NCBI RefSeq assembly: GCF_036946495.1
Contig: NZ_JAQIIX010000001.1
Location: 992,001-1,056,000, forward strand
DNA length: 64,000 bases
Source of the DNA: Mycolicibacterium neoaurum
GTDB lineage: Bacteria; Actinomycetota; Actinomycetes; Mycobacteriales; Mycobacteriaceae
Direction: 5' to 3'
Positions 1-8,231 of the stretch are shown here, in pieces. The translations under genes were made by a program, and so were the position numbers. Each line of letters opens with the position of its first letter. The first letter of the stretch is position 1. Below the pieces are notes generated by a model. The model saw nothing but the letters and a program-made list of their open reading frames with translations. It was not told the origin of the DNA and searched no databases.

Positions 1-551
1 ACCAGCGGATGGACAACGACGTTCCGCCGCCGAGTGCGGCGATCGCCGGGGTACCCGCACAGTTCGACGCGCTGGTCGCGCGGGCGACCGCTCGCGACCC
101 GCACGCCCGTTTCGCCGATGCCGGCGAACTCGGTGAGGCCCTGGCCGATGTGGTCGACGACCTGGGCCTGCCGCCGTTCCGAGTTCCGGCCCCGCGCCAG
201 TCGGCCCAGCACCGCGCCGCCACCGCGGCGCAGAGCGCAGGCGGCCACGAGAGCCGTGCCGCTGCCCGCCCGCCGGCCCCATACCGACCGACCCGTCAGC
301 TGCCCGCCGTCGGAGCCGAGGATCCGACCGACGCCCACCGTCCCGCCGACGACCAGCATGACGATTACCAGGACGCCGAATACCGGCCGATCACAGGACA
401 ATTCGCCGGTGTCGAGCTCGAGGAGTTCCACTGGGCGCGGCAGCGCGCCAAACGGGTGCTACTGGGCTGGGTGCTGGTGATCCTGACGCTGGCCGGATTG
501 CTGGCCGCCGGCGCTTGGACGCTCGGCAACAACCTGGCCAGCCTGATCTGA
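1..551 (+). CDS. pknL: PknL Ser/Thr protein kinase, C-terminal part (5' end outside window)
   Basis: Only the last ~183 codons are present; the frame is open to the left edge. The first residues resemble the end of a Hanks-type kinase C-lobe (ALVARATARDPHARFADAG, where R-ATARDPHARF is the usual helix-I arginine region). A Pro/Ala-rich juxtamembrane linker of about 100 residues follows, then one strong membrane helix (LLGWVLVILTLAGLLAAGAW) only about ten residues from the end. Such a C-terminal helix with no extracellular sensor domain is typical of mycobacterial PknL. The next gene is aroG on the opposite strand, as in M. tuberculosis (Rv2176/Rv2178c). The catalytic loop and ATP site lie outside the window, so kinase activity cannot be judged here. 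Confidence 0.85.
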   Translation, partial: QRMDNDVPPPSAAIAGVPAQFDALVARATARDPHARFADAGELGEALADVVDDLGLPPFRVPAPRQSAQHRAATAAQSAGGHESRAAARPPAPYRPTRQLPAVGAEDPTDAHRPADDQHDDYQDAEYRPITGQFAGVELEEFHWARQRAKRVLLGWVLVILTLAGLLAAGAWTLGNNLASLI

Positions 552-555
552 ATCC

Positions 556-1965
556 CTAGTCGCGCAACATCTCCGCGACCAGGAATGCCAGCTCCAGGCT
601 CTGCTGGGTGTTCAGCCGCGGGTCGCACGCGGTCTCGTACCGGCCCGCCAGATCGTGGTCGGAGATATCCTGCGCCCCACCGAGACATTCGGTGACGTTC
701 TCACCGGTGATCTCGACGTGGATACCGCCGGGGTGGGTACCCAACGCGCGGTGCACCTCGAAGAAGCCCTGCACCTCGTCGACGATGCGATCGAAATGCC
801 GGGTCTTGTATCCGGTCGAGGATTCGTGGGTGTTGCCGTGCATCGGATCGCACTGCCAGATCACCTGATGACCGGTGGCGTGGACCTTCTCGATGATCGC
901 GGGCAGCACATCGCGGACCTTCTGATTACCCATCCGACTGATCAGGGTCAGCCTGCCGGCCTCGTTGCGCGGGTCGAGGCGTTCGACGTATTCGACCGCC
1001 AGCTCCGGGGACGTGGTCGGTCCGATCTTGATCCCGATGGGGTTGGCGATCACCTCGGCCAGTGCGACGTGCGCGCCGTCGATCTGGCGGGTGCGCTCCC
1101 CGATCCACAGGTAGTGCGCGGACAGGTCGTAGAGCTTGGGTGCCGACGGCTCGGCCACCGGCTCGGCCGGATCGGCGGTGTCCATCCGCAGCATGGCCCG
1201 TTCATAGTCCAGCACCAGCGCCTCGTGGCTGGCGTAGATCTCGGCGGTGTCCAGGTTGCGGTCGTTGACGCCGCACGCGCTCATGAATCGCAGACCGCGG
1301 TCGATCTCCCCGGCCAGCGCCTCATAGCGCGCTCCCGCCGGTGAGGTGCGCACGAACTCGCGATTCCAGTCGTGCACGGCCTGCAGAGAGGCCATCCCCG
1401 AGGAGGTCAGGGCACGCACCAGGTTCATCGCGGCACTGGCGTTGGCGTAGGCGCGGACCAGCCGGGAGGCATCGTGCTGGCGGATCGCATCGTCGGGGGC
1501 GAATCCGTTGATCATGTCGCCGCGGTAGGACTTCAGCCCCAGTGCGTCGGTGTCCGAGGACCGCGGTTTGGCGTACTGCCCGGCGATGCGGGCGACCTTC
1601 ACGACCGGCATGCTGGCGCCATAGGTCAGCACCACGGCCATCTGCAGCAGCGTGCGGATATTGGCCCGGATATGCGGTTCGGTGTTGTCGACGAAGGTCT
1701 CCGCACAGTCCCCGCCCTGCAGCAGGAAGGCCTCTCCGCGGGCGACCGCGGCCAGTTGGCTCTTGAGCTTCTCGACCTCGGTGGGCACCGTGATCGGCGG
1801 CACGCTCTCCAGCACGGTGCGCATGGCCTTGGCCTGGCCGGCATCCCAGCTCGGCTGCTGCAGTGCCGGCTTGGCCAGCGCGGCGTCGAGCCGTTGCCGC
1901 AGGTCCCCCGGCAGCGGTGGGAGGTCCGGCAGCTGATCGATGGGCACGTCGACGGTCCAGTTCAC
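556..1965 (-). CDS. aroG: 3-deoxy-D-arabino-heptulosonate 7-phosphate synthase, class II
   Basis: Catalyses the first step of the shikimate pathway, phosphoenolpyruvate + erythrose 4-phosphate to DAHP, in the cytosol. The 469-residue protein is close to the ~462 of M. tuberculosis AroG. The metal ligands of class II enzymes are visible: Cys87 in GGDCAETF, the His in CDPMHGNTHES, the Glu in EITGENVTECLGG and the Asp in CDPRLN. The GTG start at 1965 places Cys87 at the same number as in the M. tuberculosis enzyme. A TACCAT -10 box ends 6 nt before this GTG, so the mRNA may be leaderless. Family knowledge: AroG is feedback-inhibited by aromatic amino acids and activates the intracellular chorismate mutase by complex formation. 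Confidence 0.97.
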   Translation of the reverse strand: MNWTVDVPIDQLPDLPPLPGDLRQRLDAALAKPALQQPSWDAGQAKAMRTVLESVPPITVPTEVEKLKSQLAAVARGEAFLLQGGDCAETFVDNTEPHIRANIRTLLQMAVVLTYGASMPVVKVARIAGQYAKPRSSDTDALGLKSYRGDMINGFAPDDAIRQHDASRLVRAYANASAAMNLVRALTSSGMASLQAVHDWNREFVRTSPAGARYEALAGEIDRGLRFMSACGVNDRNLDTAEIYASHEALVLDYERAMLRMDTADPAEPVAEPSAPKLYDLSAHYLWIGERTRQIDGAHVALAEVIANPIGIKIGPTTSPELAVEYVERLDPRNEAGRLTLISRMGNQKVRDVLPAIIEKVHATGHQVIWQCDPMHGNTHESSTGYKTRHFDRIVDEVQGFFEVHRALGTHPGGIHVEITGENVTECLGGAQDISDHDLAGRYETACDPRLNTQQSLELAFLVAEMLRD

Positions 1966-1971
1966 CGCTCC

Positions 1972-1977
1972 ATGGTA
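1972..1977 (-). promoter_or_regulatory. candidate -10 box of aroG (leaderless)
   Basis: TACCAT on the minus strand fits TANNNT and stands 6 nt before the GTG start of aroG, so transcription would begin at or beside the start codon. Confidence 0.45.
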
Positions 1978-2044
1978 GCGGTGACCGAAATCCGTTCGGA
2001 CCGGCCATACCTGCAGCTCAGGCGGCTCCCGCCGGCGGGCGCGG

Positions 2045-2551
2045 CTAGCCGCCCGAGCGCGCCGCCCAGGCCCCGTCGTCGGTCATCAGCTCATAGCGCC
2101 GCAGGTTGTGCCGCGCGTCGACCAGCGCATCGTGGGCATCGCGCGGCCGCGGTGGCATCCGCGGGGAGCCCCGCTCCTCCCAGAACTGGCGCAGTTCCCT
2201 GGTGAATCGCGGGATCGCCGGCGGCAGGTCGGTCATCGGGCCCCACAGTTGGCACAGCACCACATGGTCATAGGCCCCCACCCAGGCCCACAGTTCGATG
2301 GGTTCGTCGCCGTCGATATCGAAGAAGTCTTCCAGCTCGCTGCGGATCTGGCGGCGCGAGCGCCACAGCTTCGACGACGGTGACGGCAGCTTGGGCAACA
2401 CGTTCTTGCGCACCCAGCTGCCGGCCCGGTCGGGATCGAATTCGGTTGATATCGCGTAATACTCACGACCATCCTCGGCGGCAACCCCGATCGAGATCAG
2501 TTCGATGGTGCGGCCGTCGTCGATGAACTCGGTGTCGTAGAAGTAGCGCAT
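2045..2551 (-). CDS. DEDDh 3'-5' exoribonuclease (Rv2179c-like)
   Basis: 168 residues. An RNase T/DnaQ-fold exonuclease: Asp6 and Glu8 (YDTEF), Asp95 (AYDHVV), His140 and Asp145 (AHDALVDARH) form a complete DEDDh set. The open frame runs 73 codons further upstream, but that extension lies inside the preceding gene and is Arg/Cys-rich junk; the ATG at 2551 gives MRYFYDTEF, exactly the start and length recalled for M. tuberculosis Rv2179c, a structurally characterised 3'-5' exoribonuclease. It starts 1 nt after the stop of the upstream membrane-protein gene, so the two are probably co-transcribed and translationally coupled. The physiological RNA substrate is not evident from sequence. Confidence 0.93.
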   Translation of the reverse strand: MRYFYDTEFIDDGRTIELISIGVAAEDGREYYAISTEFDPDRAGSWVRKNVLPKLPSPSSKLWRSRRQIRSELEDFFDIDGDEPIELWAWVGAYDHVVLCQLWGPMTDLPPAIPRFTRELRQFWEERGSPRMPPRPRDAHDALVDARHNLRRYELMTDDGAWAARSGG

Positions 2552-2552
2552 C

Positions 2553-3410
2553 TCAGGCCGCTCCCTGGCTGGGTGCCGGAGCGGCGTGGATCTCGCGGTC
2601 CAGTTCCTCGTTGACCAACGCGTCGTCGGGGAAATGCGGCTCGCCGGCCACCACGTGCTGCACCCACAGTTTGGCCTGCACCACGGGCCTGCGCAGGCGT
2701 CGTTCCCGTTCCAATGCCTTGTGCATCTTGCGCGGCCTTTTCGTGTAGCGCCAGCGCGCCCACGGCGCATGCGGGCGCGACAGCCGGATCGCCCCGACGA
2801 ACAGCAGCGGGGTGATGAACATGCCGACCAGACCGGTCCAGACCTTGCCCTTGAGCAGCACCACCACCGCCAGCGCCAGCGTCAGCACGGCCGCGATGAT
2901 CACCGCGATCCGCGCCTCGATCGAATCATCGGACTGCCAGATGTCGATATCGAAGAAGGACAGCGGACTGAACCCGAGGACCAGCAGACCGGCGACCGCG
3001 ATGGCCACGAACACCGCGTCCACCGAGGTCCGGCCGTCCTCGGACCAATACACGTCCTGCAGGTGCAGGATCAGGGCGAACTCGTCGAGCACCAGGGCTG
3101 CGCCGATACCGAAAAAGACTGCCGCGACGGTGAACTCCGCCACACCCCCGTTCACGGCGAGGGTCACCATGGCCACTCCGGAGACCATCACCAGGATGAT
3201 GCCGATCACCACGTGATGCAGGTGCACACCGCCGCCGACGGAAAGGTTGCGCGGCTGCCACCATTTGCGCGGCCCATCGGTGCTCGGGTGGCTCCTGATA
3301 TAGCGCACCACCAGGCGGGTCAGCACGAACGTCATGATGAAGGCGATCAGGCAGCACAGCAGCGGAAGTCGGTCGGCAGGGATGAAGTCCAGCTGCAGAT
3401 TCGGGGGCAC
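2553..3410 (-). CDS. multi-pass integral membrane protein (Rv2180c-like)
   Basis: 285 residues with about seven hydrophobic helices, e.g. LLCCLIAFIMTFVLTRLVV near residue 15-33 and VVIGIILVMVSGVAMVTLAV around 65-85. A His-rich turn (GGGVHLHHVVIG) and acidic residues in a membrane segment (FALILHLQDVYWSEDGRTS) are conserved-looking, but I recognise no enzymatic family. The C-terminal ~60 residues are basic and cytoplasmic-looking. GTG start at 3410. It lies head-to-head with the mannosyltransferase gene mptC and 1 nt upstream of the exoribonuclease gene. Function unknown. Confidence 0.85.
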   Translation of the reverse strand: MPPNLQLDFIPADRLPLLCCLIAFIMTFVLTRLVVRYIRSHPSTDGPRKWWQPRNLSVGGGVHLHHVVIGIILVMVSGVAMVTLAVNGGVAEFTVAAVFFGIGAALVLDEFALILHLQDVYWSEDGRTSVDAVFVAIAVAGLLVLGFSPLSFFDIDIWQSDDSIEARIAVIIAAVLTLALAVVVLLKGKVWTGLVGMFITPLLFVGAIRLSRPHAPWARWRYTKRPRKMHKALERERRLRRPVVQAKLWVQHVVAGEPHFPDDALVNEELDREIHAAPAPSQGAA

Positions 3411-3506
3411 GGCGTTCGAATTTACGCCGATCCAGCGAATTTGCGGGGTATCGGCGGACCTGTCGGGTCCAGCGCGTCGCCGCGCACCGATAGGCTTGGC
3501 GGCGAC

Positions 3507-4808
3507 ATGAGGATTCAGCGGTCGCCCGATGGGGGCAGTGTGCTCGGGCGGGCCGGAGTCGGCCGGGCCCTCACCGGCGTGTGGGCATGGCGGCTGTTTC
3601 AGCTCGTGACGTTGGCCGCGCTGGGTTGGGTCGGCTGGCGCCTGCTCGGCGAGTCCAGTTACCGCATCGATATCGACGTCTACCGCCTCGGCGGACGGGC
3701 CTGGCTGGACGGCGTGCCGCTCTATGCCGACAGCACCGAGTTCCAGACCCAGGCCGGGATCGACCTCCCGTTCACCTATCCACCGCTGTCGGCCGTCGCG
3801 TTCGCCCCGTTCGCCTGGTTGTCATTGCCCGCGGCGAGCGCCGCCATCACGGTGACCACCATGGTGCTGCTGGTGGTCTCGACGACGATCGTGCTGACCC
3901 GGCTGCGCGTCGGTGACAGCTGGCATCGCCGAGCCTGGCTGGCCGGAGCACTTGTCGCGCCCGCGGTGGTGTTCGCCGAGCCGCTGCGGGCAAATCTGGA
4001 GTTCGGTCAGATCAACGTGGTGCTCATGACGCTGGTGATCGCCGATTGCGTACCGCGCCGGACCCCGTGGCCGCGCGGGTTGCTGCTCGGGCTGGCCATC
4101 GCGGTGAAGCTCACCCCCGCGGTCTTCCTGTTGTACTTCCTGTTGCGCCGGGACATCCGCGCGGTGCTGGTGACGACGGCCTCGGCGGTCGCCGCGACGC
4201 TGCTGGGATTCGCGCTGGCCTGGCGGGATTCCTGGGTGTACTGGTTCGAGACACTGCGCGATACCGACCGCATCGGCTCGGCGACGCTGAACACCAACCA
4301 GAACATCTCCGGGATGTTGGCCCGGTTCGGTGTCGGCGAGGACACCCGATTCCTGCTGTGGGTCGGATTGTGCTTCGTGGTGCTGGGCTTGACGGTCTGG
4401 GCGACCCACCGCGCAGTGCGGGCAGACCCGAACGGCGATACCGCAGTGCTGGGACTTCTCTGCGTGGCGATGTTCGGCTTGGCGGTTTCGCCGGTGTCGT
4501 GGTCGCACCACTGGGTCTGGGTTCTGCCCACGGTGCTGGTGACTGCCGTCGTCGGCTATCGTACCCGCACCCTCGCGCTGCTCTTCGTCTCGGCAATCGG
4601 TGTCGCGTTGACGGTGTGGACCCCGATCACGCTGATGCCCGCACACAACGAGACCTCGGTCTCGCCGTGGCTGCGGGTCGTCGGCGGGTCCTACCTGTGG
4701 TGGGCGCTGGCGGTGATCGTGGTGATCGGTGCGGTGGCCCCGCGGCTGTCCCGGCGCAGCGAGTCGTCCGCCGCACCCGCCGAGGCAGAGATCGCCACGG
4801 CGAGCTGA
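3507..4808 (+). CDS. mptC: alpha-(1->2)-mannopyranosyltransferase, GT87 family (MptC/Rv2181-like)
   Basis: 433 residues, polytopic membrane glycosyltransferase of the GT-C type using polyprenyl-phosphate-mannose. Known role of the Rv2181 family: adding single alpha-1,2-mannose branches to the mannan core of lipomannan and lipoarabinomannan on the periplasmic side. Seen here: about ten hydrophobic helices; an acidic first loop YRIDIDVYRLGG (GT-C catalytic Asp region, ~residue 55) and the PFTYPPLSA motif typical of the DUF2029/GT87 group. The open frame extends far upstream antisense to the neighbour; ATG 3507 gives a length close to the ~427 of M. tuberculosis. It is convergent with the acyltransferase gene (8 nt between stops). 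Confidence 0.88.
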   Translation: MRIQRSPDGGSVLGRAGVGRALTGVWAWRLFQLVTLAALGWVGWRLLGESSYRIDIDVYRLGGRAWLDGVPLYADSTEFQTQAGIDLPFTYPPLSAVAFAPFAWLSLPAASAAITVTTMVLLVVSTTIVLTRLRVGDSWHRRAWLAGALVAPAVVFAEPLRANLEFGQINVVLMTLVIADCVPRRTPWPRGLLLGLAIAVKLTPAVFLLYFLLRRDIRAVLVTTASAVAATLLGFALAWRDSWVYWFETLRDTDRIGSATLNTNQNISGMLARFGVGEDTRFLLWVGLCFVVLGLTVWATHRAVRADPNGDTAVLGLLCVAMFGLAVSPVSWSHHWVWVLPTVLVTAVVGYRTRTLALLFVSAIGVALTVWTPITLMPAHNETSVSPWLRVVGGSYLWWALAVIVVIGAVAPRLSRRSESSAAPAEAEIATAS

Positions 4809-4816
4809 CGAGGCGG

Positions 4817-5539
4817 CTATCCGGCTTTGCGGGTCACCGCGGGCTTGGTCTGCACGTCGACCGACTCGGCCTGCTCCTTGACATCTGCAGCGTAGAGATC
4901 GACGTACTCCTGGCCACCGAGACGCATGAGCTCGTACATCACCTCGTCGATGACGGCCCGCTCGATGAAACGGTTACCGGCAAGCCCCTCGAAACGGCTG
5001 AAATCCATCGGCTTGCCGAACCGGACCTCGACGCGGCCGAAATGCCACATCTTGGATCCGGGCGGATTGACCACATTGGTTCCGACCATCGCCACCGGGA
5101 TGACGGGGATGCCGCTTTCGAGAGCGACCCTGGCCAGTCCGGTCTTGCCCTTGTAGAGCCGGCCGTCCGGGGAGCGGGTGCCCTCGGGATACATGCCCAG
5201 CAGCTTGCCTTCACCGAGTATGCGCTGCGCGGTCGTCAGCGCGGCCTGCGCGGAGTCGGCATCGGTGCGGTCGATGGGTACCTGGTTGGTCGAGGAGTAG
5301 AAGAACTTGGTCAGCTTGCCCTTGAGTCCGGTGCCGGTGAAGTACTCGGCCTTTGCCAGGAAGGTGATGCGTCGCTTGACCACCAGAGGCAAATAGAAGC
5401 TGTCGGCCACGGCCAGGTGGTTACTGGCCAGGATCACCGCGCCGGAGTCCGGAACGTATTCCAGCCCTTGCACTTTGGGACGCCCCAAAAAGGACAGCAA
5501 CGGGCCCATCAAGATGTACTTGTAGAACCAGAACCACAT
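4817..5539 (-). CDS. 1-acyl-sn-glycerol-3-phosphate acyltransferase (PlsC-like, Rv2182c)
   Basis: 240 residues. Transfers an acyl chain to lysophosphatidic acid (phospholipid synthesis) at the inner face of the membrane. The HX4D motif is SNHLAVADSF with His41 and Asp46; the second block is MYPEGTRSPDGRL, followed by IPVAMVGTNVV. A short hydrophobic N-terminus (WFWFYKYILMGPLLSFLG) can act as membrane anchor. ATG start at 5539, no frame extension. The C-terminal tail is lysine-rich. It lies downstream of the 5639-7260 set with a ~100 nt gap, so it may have its own promoter. Exact acyl acceptor is inferred from family only. Confidence 0.9.
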   Translation of the reverse strand: MWFWFYKYILMGPLLSFLGRPKVQGLEYVPDSGAVILASNHLAVADSFYLPLVVKRRITFLAKAEYFTGTGLKGKLTKFFYSSTNQVPIDRTDADSAQAALTTAQRILGEGKLLGMYPEGTRSPDGRLYKGKTGLARVALESGIPVIPVAMVGTNVVNPPGSKMWHFGRVEVRFGKPMDFSRFEGLAGNRFIERAVIDEVMYELMRLGGQEYVDLYAADVKEQAESVDVQTKPAVTRKAG

Positions 5540-5638
5540 GAGCCCTCCTGCAGCGGCGCCCCACCAGGACGGGGCCGGATCGGACCAACTCTACCCAGCG
5601 GACGTGAGTGCGACCACACTAGAGTCGCAGCACCCCAT

Positions 5639-5992
5639 TCAGTCGTCGAGCGTGACAGGGATCTGCTCGTAACGCCCGTTCGTCGGTTGCGCCGGTTCGG
5701 GCGTCGGTGGGGGTACATCGGTGGGTGGCCCGGTTTCGGCGACCATCGCACGGATCACCGTGAGCAGGGCGACGCTGTGATCGGCGATCACCGACAGCAG
5801 CGGGTGCTGCTCGCCGTTGATCAGCGCGGCCAGCGCACACACGGGGCACCACACCTGCTGACACGCTCCAGCACCGGCACCCTCGGCGGCGGCTCGTGCG
5901 GCCATGATCCGCACCGCGGGATCGAGTTTGTCCAGGATGGCCTGGGCCAGTTGGCGCAGTTCTGGCGGAATGTCCGAATGGGTGGGGCTCAT
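5639..5992 (-). CDS. small CxxC conserved protein (Rv2183c-like)
   Basis: 117 residues from ATG 5992; this start overlaps the stop of the upstream ATPase gene as ATGA (5989-5992), a typical coupled start. A GTG 9 nt upstream is the alternative. The central part carries Cys-x5-Cys-x2-Cys (ACQQVWCPVCALAALING), which looks like a metal- or redox-active site, followed by HPLLSVIADH; the C-terminal third is Pro/Thr-rich and probably disordered. The N-terminal helix (ELRQLAQAILDKLDPAVRIM) is amphipathic. No known family recognised. Tight coupling to an ArsA/Get3-like ATPase suggests a shared job, which is inference only. Confidence 0.8.
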   Translation of the reverse strand: MSPTHSDIPPELRQLAQAILDKLDPAVRIMAARAAAEGAGAGACQQVWCPVCALAALINGEQHPLLSVIADHSVALLTVIRAMVAETGPPTDVPPPTPEPAQPTNGRYEQIPVTLDD

Positions 5993-7260
5993 GTCGGCCA
6001 CACCTCCGGATTGGGTCGAAAACGCACGGTCAGCACGCCGGCCCGCAGATTCGCATCGATCACGATGCAGCGCCGCAACACCGATGCCAGCCGCACCCGA
6101 CGCCGCATACCCCCGGAGCCGATCACAAGGTCGTCGTCGACCCGCCCCAGCCGCAGCGAGCCGGGATCGACCTGCGGCAACTCTAACCGCATCCGATAGA
6201 CGGCCTCCAAGCCGGACCCCGACTCGCGATCGACGACCGGTCGCAGCGGTCCCGGCGGCGCCGAGCCATCACGGCGACGTGCCGCGTCGAGCAGCTCGCC
6301 GAGCGCCTTGGGACCGATCGGCTCACCGGCCAGATGTGGCACCAGCACCAGCGCCACATCGCCGATCGAACGTTCCAGTTCGTCGAGCACGCCGCGCTGC
6401 TCGGCGATGCGCTCGGTGTACCAATCGAAGGCCGGGTGCGCGGGCAGGTTCTGATACTCGTAGGAATCATCCTGCAGCAGAACTTGATTCACCAGCAGTT
6501 CGGTGACCTTGACACCCATCAATGCCAGCGATCCGAGGGTTCGGGCCGCCTCGGCGGCCACGACCCGCTCCGCGGTCAGCACCAGGTGCGCACCAACCCG
6601 GGCATTGTCGGCGAGCAGCGTCGACAGCCGTTCGGTCCCCTCGGCAATCCGCTCCACCAGCATCAGCATCGCCGCCGAACCCAGGTCCGCAGGTGACAGC
6701 GACAGCCTGCGGTGCCGTGGCCAGCTGCGCTCAAGATAGAGGTTGAACGTCGCGGGCAGGGTCAGCATCCGCAACGCGTCAGCGGTGGAGGCACAGTCGA
6801 CCACCACCTCGTCCCAGTGTCCGGAGTCGGCCAGTTCGGCGACCTCGTGCAGACCGAGCACCTCCTGGATCCCCGGCAGGGCGGAAAGTTCTTCCGGGGC
6901 AACGCTTCCCAGATCGGAATGCGGGAACCTACCGGCCAGCACGCCGGCGATCTCTCGCCACCGCGCCTCAAGCAGGGACAGGGTGTCCAAGGCCAGCGCA
7001 TCGAGGGAGCCGCCCACATCGGTGGGCCCGGCATCCAGATCGGTCAGGACGCGGGTGGTTGTGCGCGTGCCGGTCGGTTCGACGGCAACTCCGAGCACAT
7101 CACCGGTCGAGTGCGCCTGATCGGTGGACACGATCAACACCCGCGCCCCGCTCCGGGCAGCACGCACCGCGGTGGCCGTGGCCAACGTCGATTTGCCTAC
7201 CCCTCCCTTGCCGACGAACAGGCAGATCCGGGCGGGTTCGGCGGTGCCATCTGCACTCAG
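5989..7260 (-). CDS. ArsA/Get3-like anion-transporting ATPase family protein (Rv2184c-like), probable CTG start
   Basis: 423 residues if read from CTG 7260. That start is proposed because the Walker A loop VGKGGVGKST (residues 16-25) lies upstream of the first conventional start codon in the frame (a TTG at 7185 inside the P-loop region), and no in-frame ATG, GTG or TTG exists before it. The CTG overlaps the stop of the SRPBCC gene as CTGA (7257-7260), mirroring the ATGA coupling with the next gene. A switch-like VSTDQAHSTGD follows, as in ArsA/Get3. The C-terminal part has a hydrophobic beta segment (SIGDVALVLVPHLAGEPIGPK). Probable cytosolic ATPase; client unknown. The ATPase family is clear; the CTG start is inference. 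Confidence 0.85.
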   Translation of the reverse strand: MSADGTAEPARICLFVGKGGVGKSTLATATAVRAARSGARVLIVSTDQAHSTGDVLGVAVEPTGTRTTTRVLTDLDAGPTDVGGSLDALALDTLSLLEARWREIAGVLAGRFPHSDLGSVAPEELSALPGIQEVLGLHEVAELADSGHWDEVVVDCASTADALRMLTLPATFNLYLERSWPRHRRLSLSPADLGSAAMLMLVERIAEGTERLSTLLADNARVGAHLVLTAERVVAAEAARTLGSLALMGVKVTELLVNQVLLQDDSYEYQNLPAHPAFDWYTERIAEQRGVLDELERSIGDVALVLVPHLAGEPIGPKALGELLDAARRRDGSAPPGPLRPVVDRESGSGLEAVYRMRLELPQVDPGSLRLGRVDDDLVIGSGGMRRRVRLASVLRRCIVIDANLRAGVLTVRFRPNPEVWPT

Positions 7261-7700
7261 TTCACTGCCACCTCGACTCGCTTCTTGAGGTCCTTGAGCG
7301 CAGTGTCGGTGAGCCGCCGCTCGGCCTTGCGTTTGAGCAGTCCGATCATGGGGATCATCAGGTCAACGGAGAGCTCATAGGTCACGTCGGTACCAGAACC
7401 CTTGGGCGCCAATCGATATGCGCCTTCCAGCGCACGCAACAACGAACTGGACACCAGCGTCCAGGTGACGGATTTGCGATCGGCGGGCCACTGATAGGTC
7501 AGCACCATGGTGTCCTTGAGCACCGCGGCGTCGAGCATCAGCCGGGCCGTCTTCGGGTTGCCGGCGTCGTCGCGCTCGAGCACCTCGGCTTCCTTGTACT
7601 CGGCAACCCACTCCGGGTACGAGCTGATATCCGCGATGACGTCCATCACCGTCGAGGGATCGGCCGCGATATGGATGGTCTGCGCCGTCTTCTCCGCCAC
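7257..7700 (-). CDS. SRPBCC/START-like lipid-binding-fold protein (TB16.3/Rv2185c-like)
   Basis: 147 residues from GTG 7700 (AEKTAQTIHIAADPSTVMD), which matches the start recalled for M. tuberculosis TB16.3 (144 aa); the longer open frame to 8096 overlaps the neighbour and is rejected. The coenzyme-Q-binding COQ10/START-type fold is suggested by the beta-strand pattern IHIAADPSTVMDVIADISSYPEW and the helix PMIGLLKRKAERRLTDTALKDL at the C-terminus. Second in a minus-strand run of four genes. Such proteins bind hydrophobic ligands; the ligand is unknown. Confidence 0.88.
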   Translation of the reverse strand: MAEKTAQTIHIAADPSTVMDVIADISSYPEWVAEYKEAEVLERDDAGNPKTARLMLDAAVLKDTMVLTYQWPADRKSVTWTLVSSSLLRALEGAYRLAPKGSGTDVTYELSVDLMIPMIGLLKRKAERRLTDTALKDLKKRVEVAVN

Positions 7701-7741
7701 GACCAGAAATCTACCCTCACCCACATAGGGCGGCTCACCCC

Positions 7742-8131
7742 TCAGGCCAGCCGCGACACTCCCACCGGCCGGTCGGCCTCCAGCCGAGCCTTGACCTCGA
7801 AGGACATCTTCTTGCCCGCCACCCGGCGCGCATGGTTCAGCGCAGCGAGATTCATCCGGGCCAGGTCGTGGCCGGTGACACCGGTGGGCTCGGCATGCAG
7901 GAAGTAGTGCAGCAGAACGCCGTCCATCATGGGCTCCAGCCACACCTCCATGGTGCCGGTCAACGCGCCGGCGACCGTCCAGCGCTGACCTGCGGGGCCG
8001 CGGTCCTCGACCACGGTGAGTACGAGATCCGGCCACCACCGCCGCCAGCTGGACGCATCGGCGACGGCGCGACCGACCTCGGCGGGATCGGCACACACAA
8101 AGGTCTCATCGGCGATCTGGACGCTGTTCAT
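7742..8131 (-). CDS. SRPBCC-like polyketide cyclase/dehydrase family protein (Rv2186c-like)
   Basis: 129 residues from ATG 8131 (MNSVQIADETFVC), the same length as recalled for Rv2186c; a GTG two codons upstream is possible. A helix-grip fold is suggested by FVCADPAEVGRAVADASSWRRWWPDL at the start and by the C-terminal helix HDLARMNLAALNHARRVAGK. Paralogous in fold to the next gene (7257-7700), with 41 nt between them. First gene of the minus-strand set reading away from fadD15; the 88-100 nt gap between the two start codons must contain both promoters. Confidence 0.82.
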   Translation of the reverse strand: MNSVQIADETFVCADPAEVGRAVADASSWRRWWPDLVLTVVEDRGPAGQRWTVAGALTGTMEVWLEPMMDGVLLHYFLHAEPTGVTGHDLARMNLAALNHARRVAGKKMSFEVKARLEADRPVGVSRLA

Positions 8132-8231
8132 GGCCACCTAGCTTCACATACGCCCTGCCGCAGGTGTGACACAGGCGACTAGGCTTACCGGCTAGTAACC
8201 ACCCATCCCAGGACCCGAGGTGCCCAGAATC

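Noticed and set aside
2586..3506. Long plus-strand open frame joined to mptC
   Set aside because: It is antisense to the membrane-protein gene and composed of His/Arg/Asp-rich sequence typical of GC-rich shadow frames; mptC starts at 3507.
7701..8096. N-terminal extension of the TB16.3-like protein
   Set aside because: Runs through the neighbouring SRPBCC gene in another frame; GTG 7700 gives the family start.
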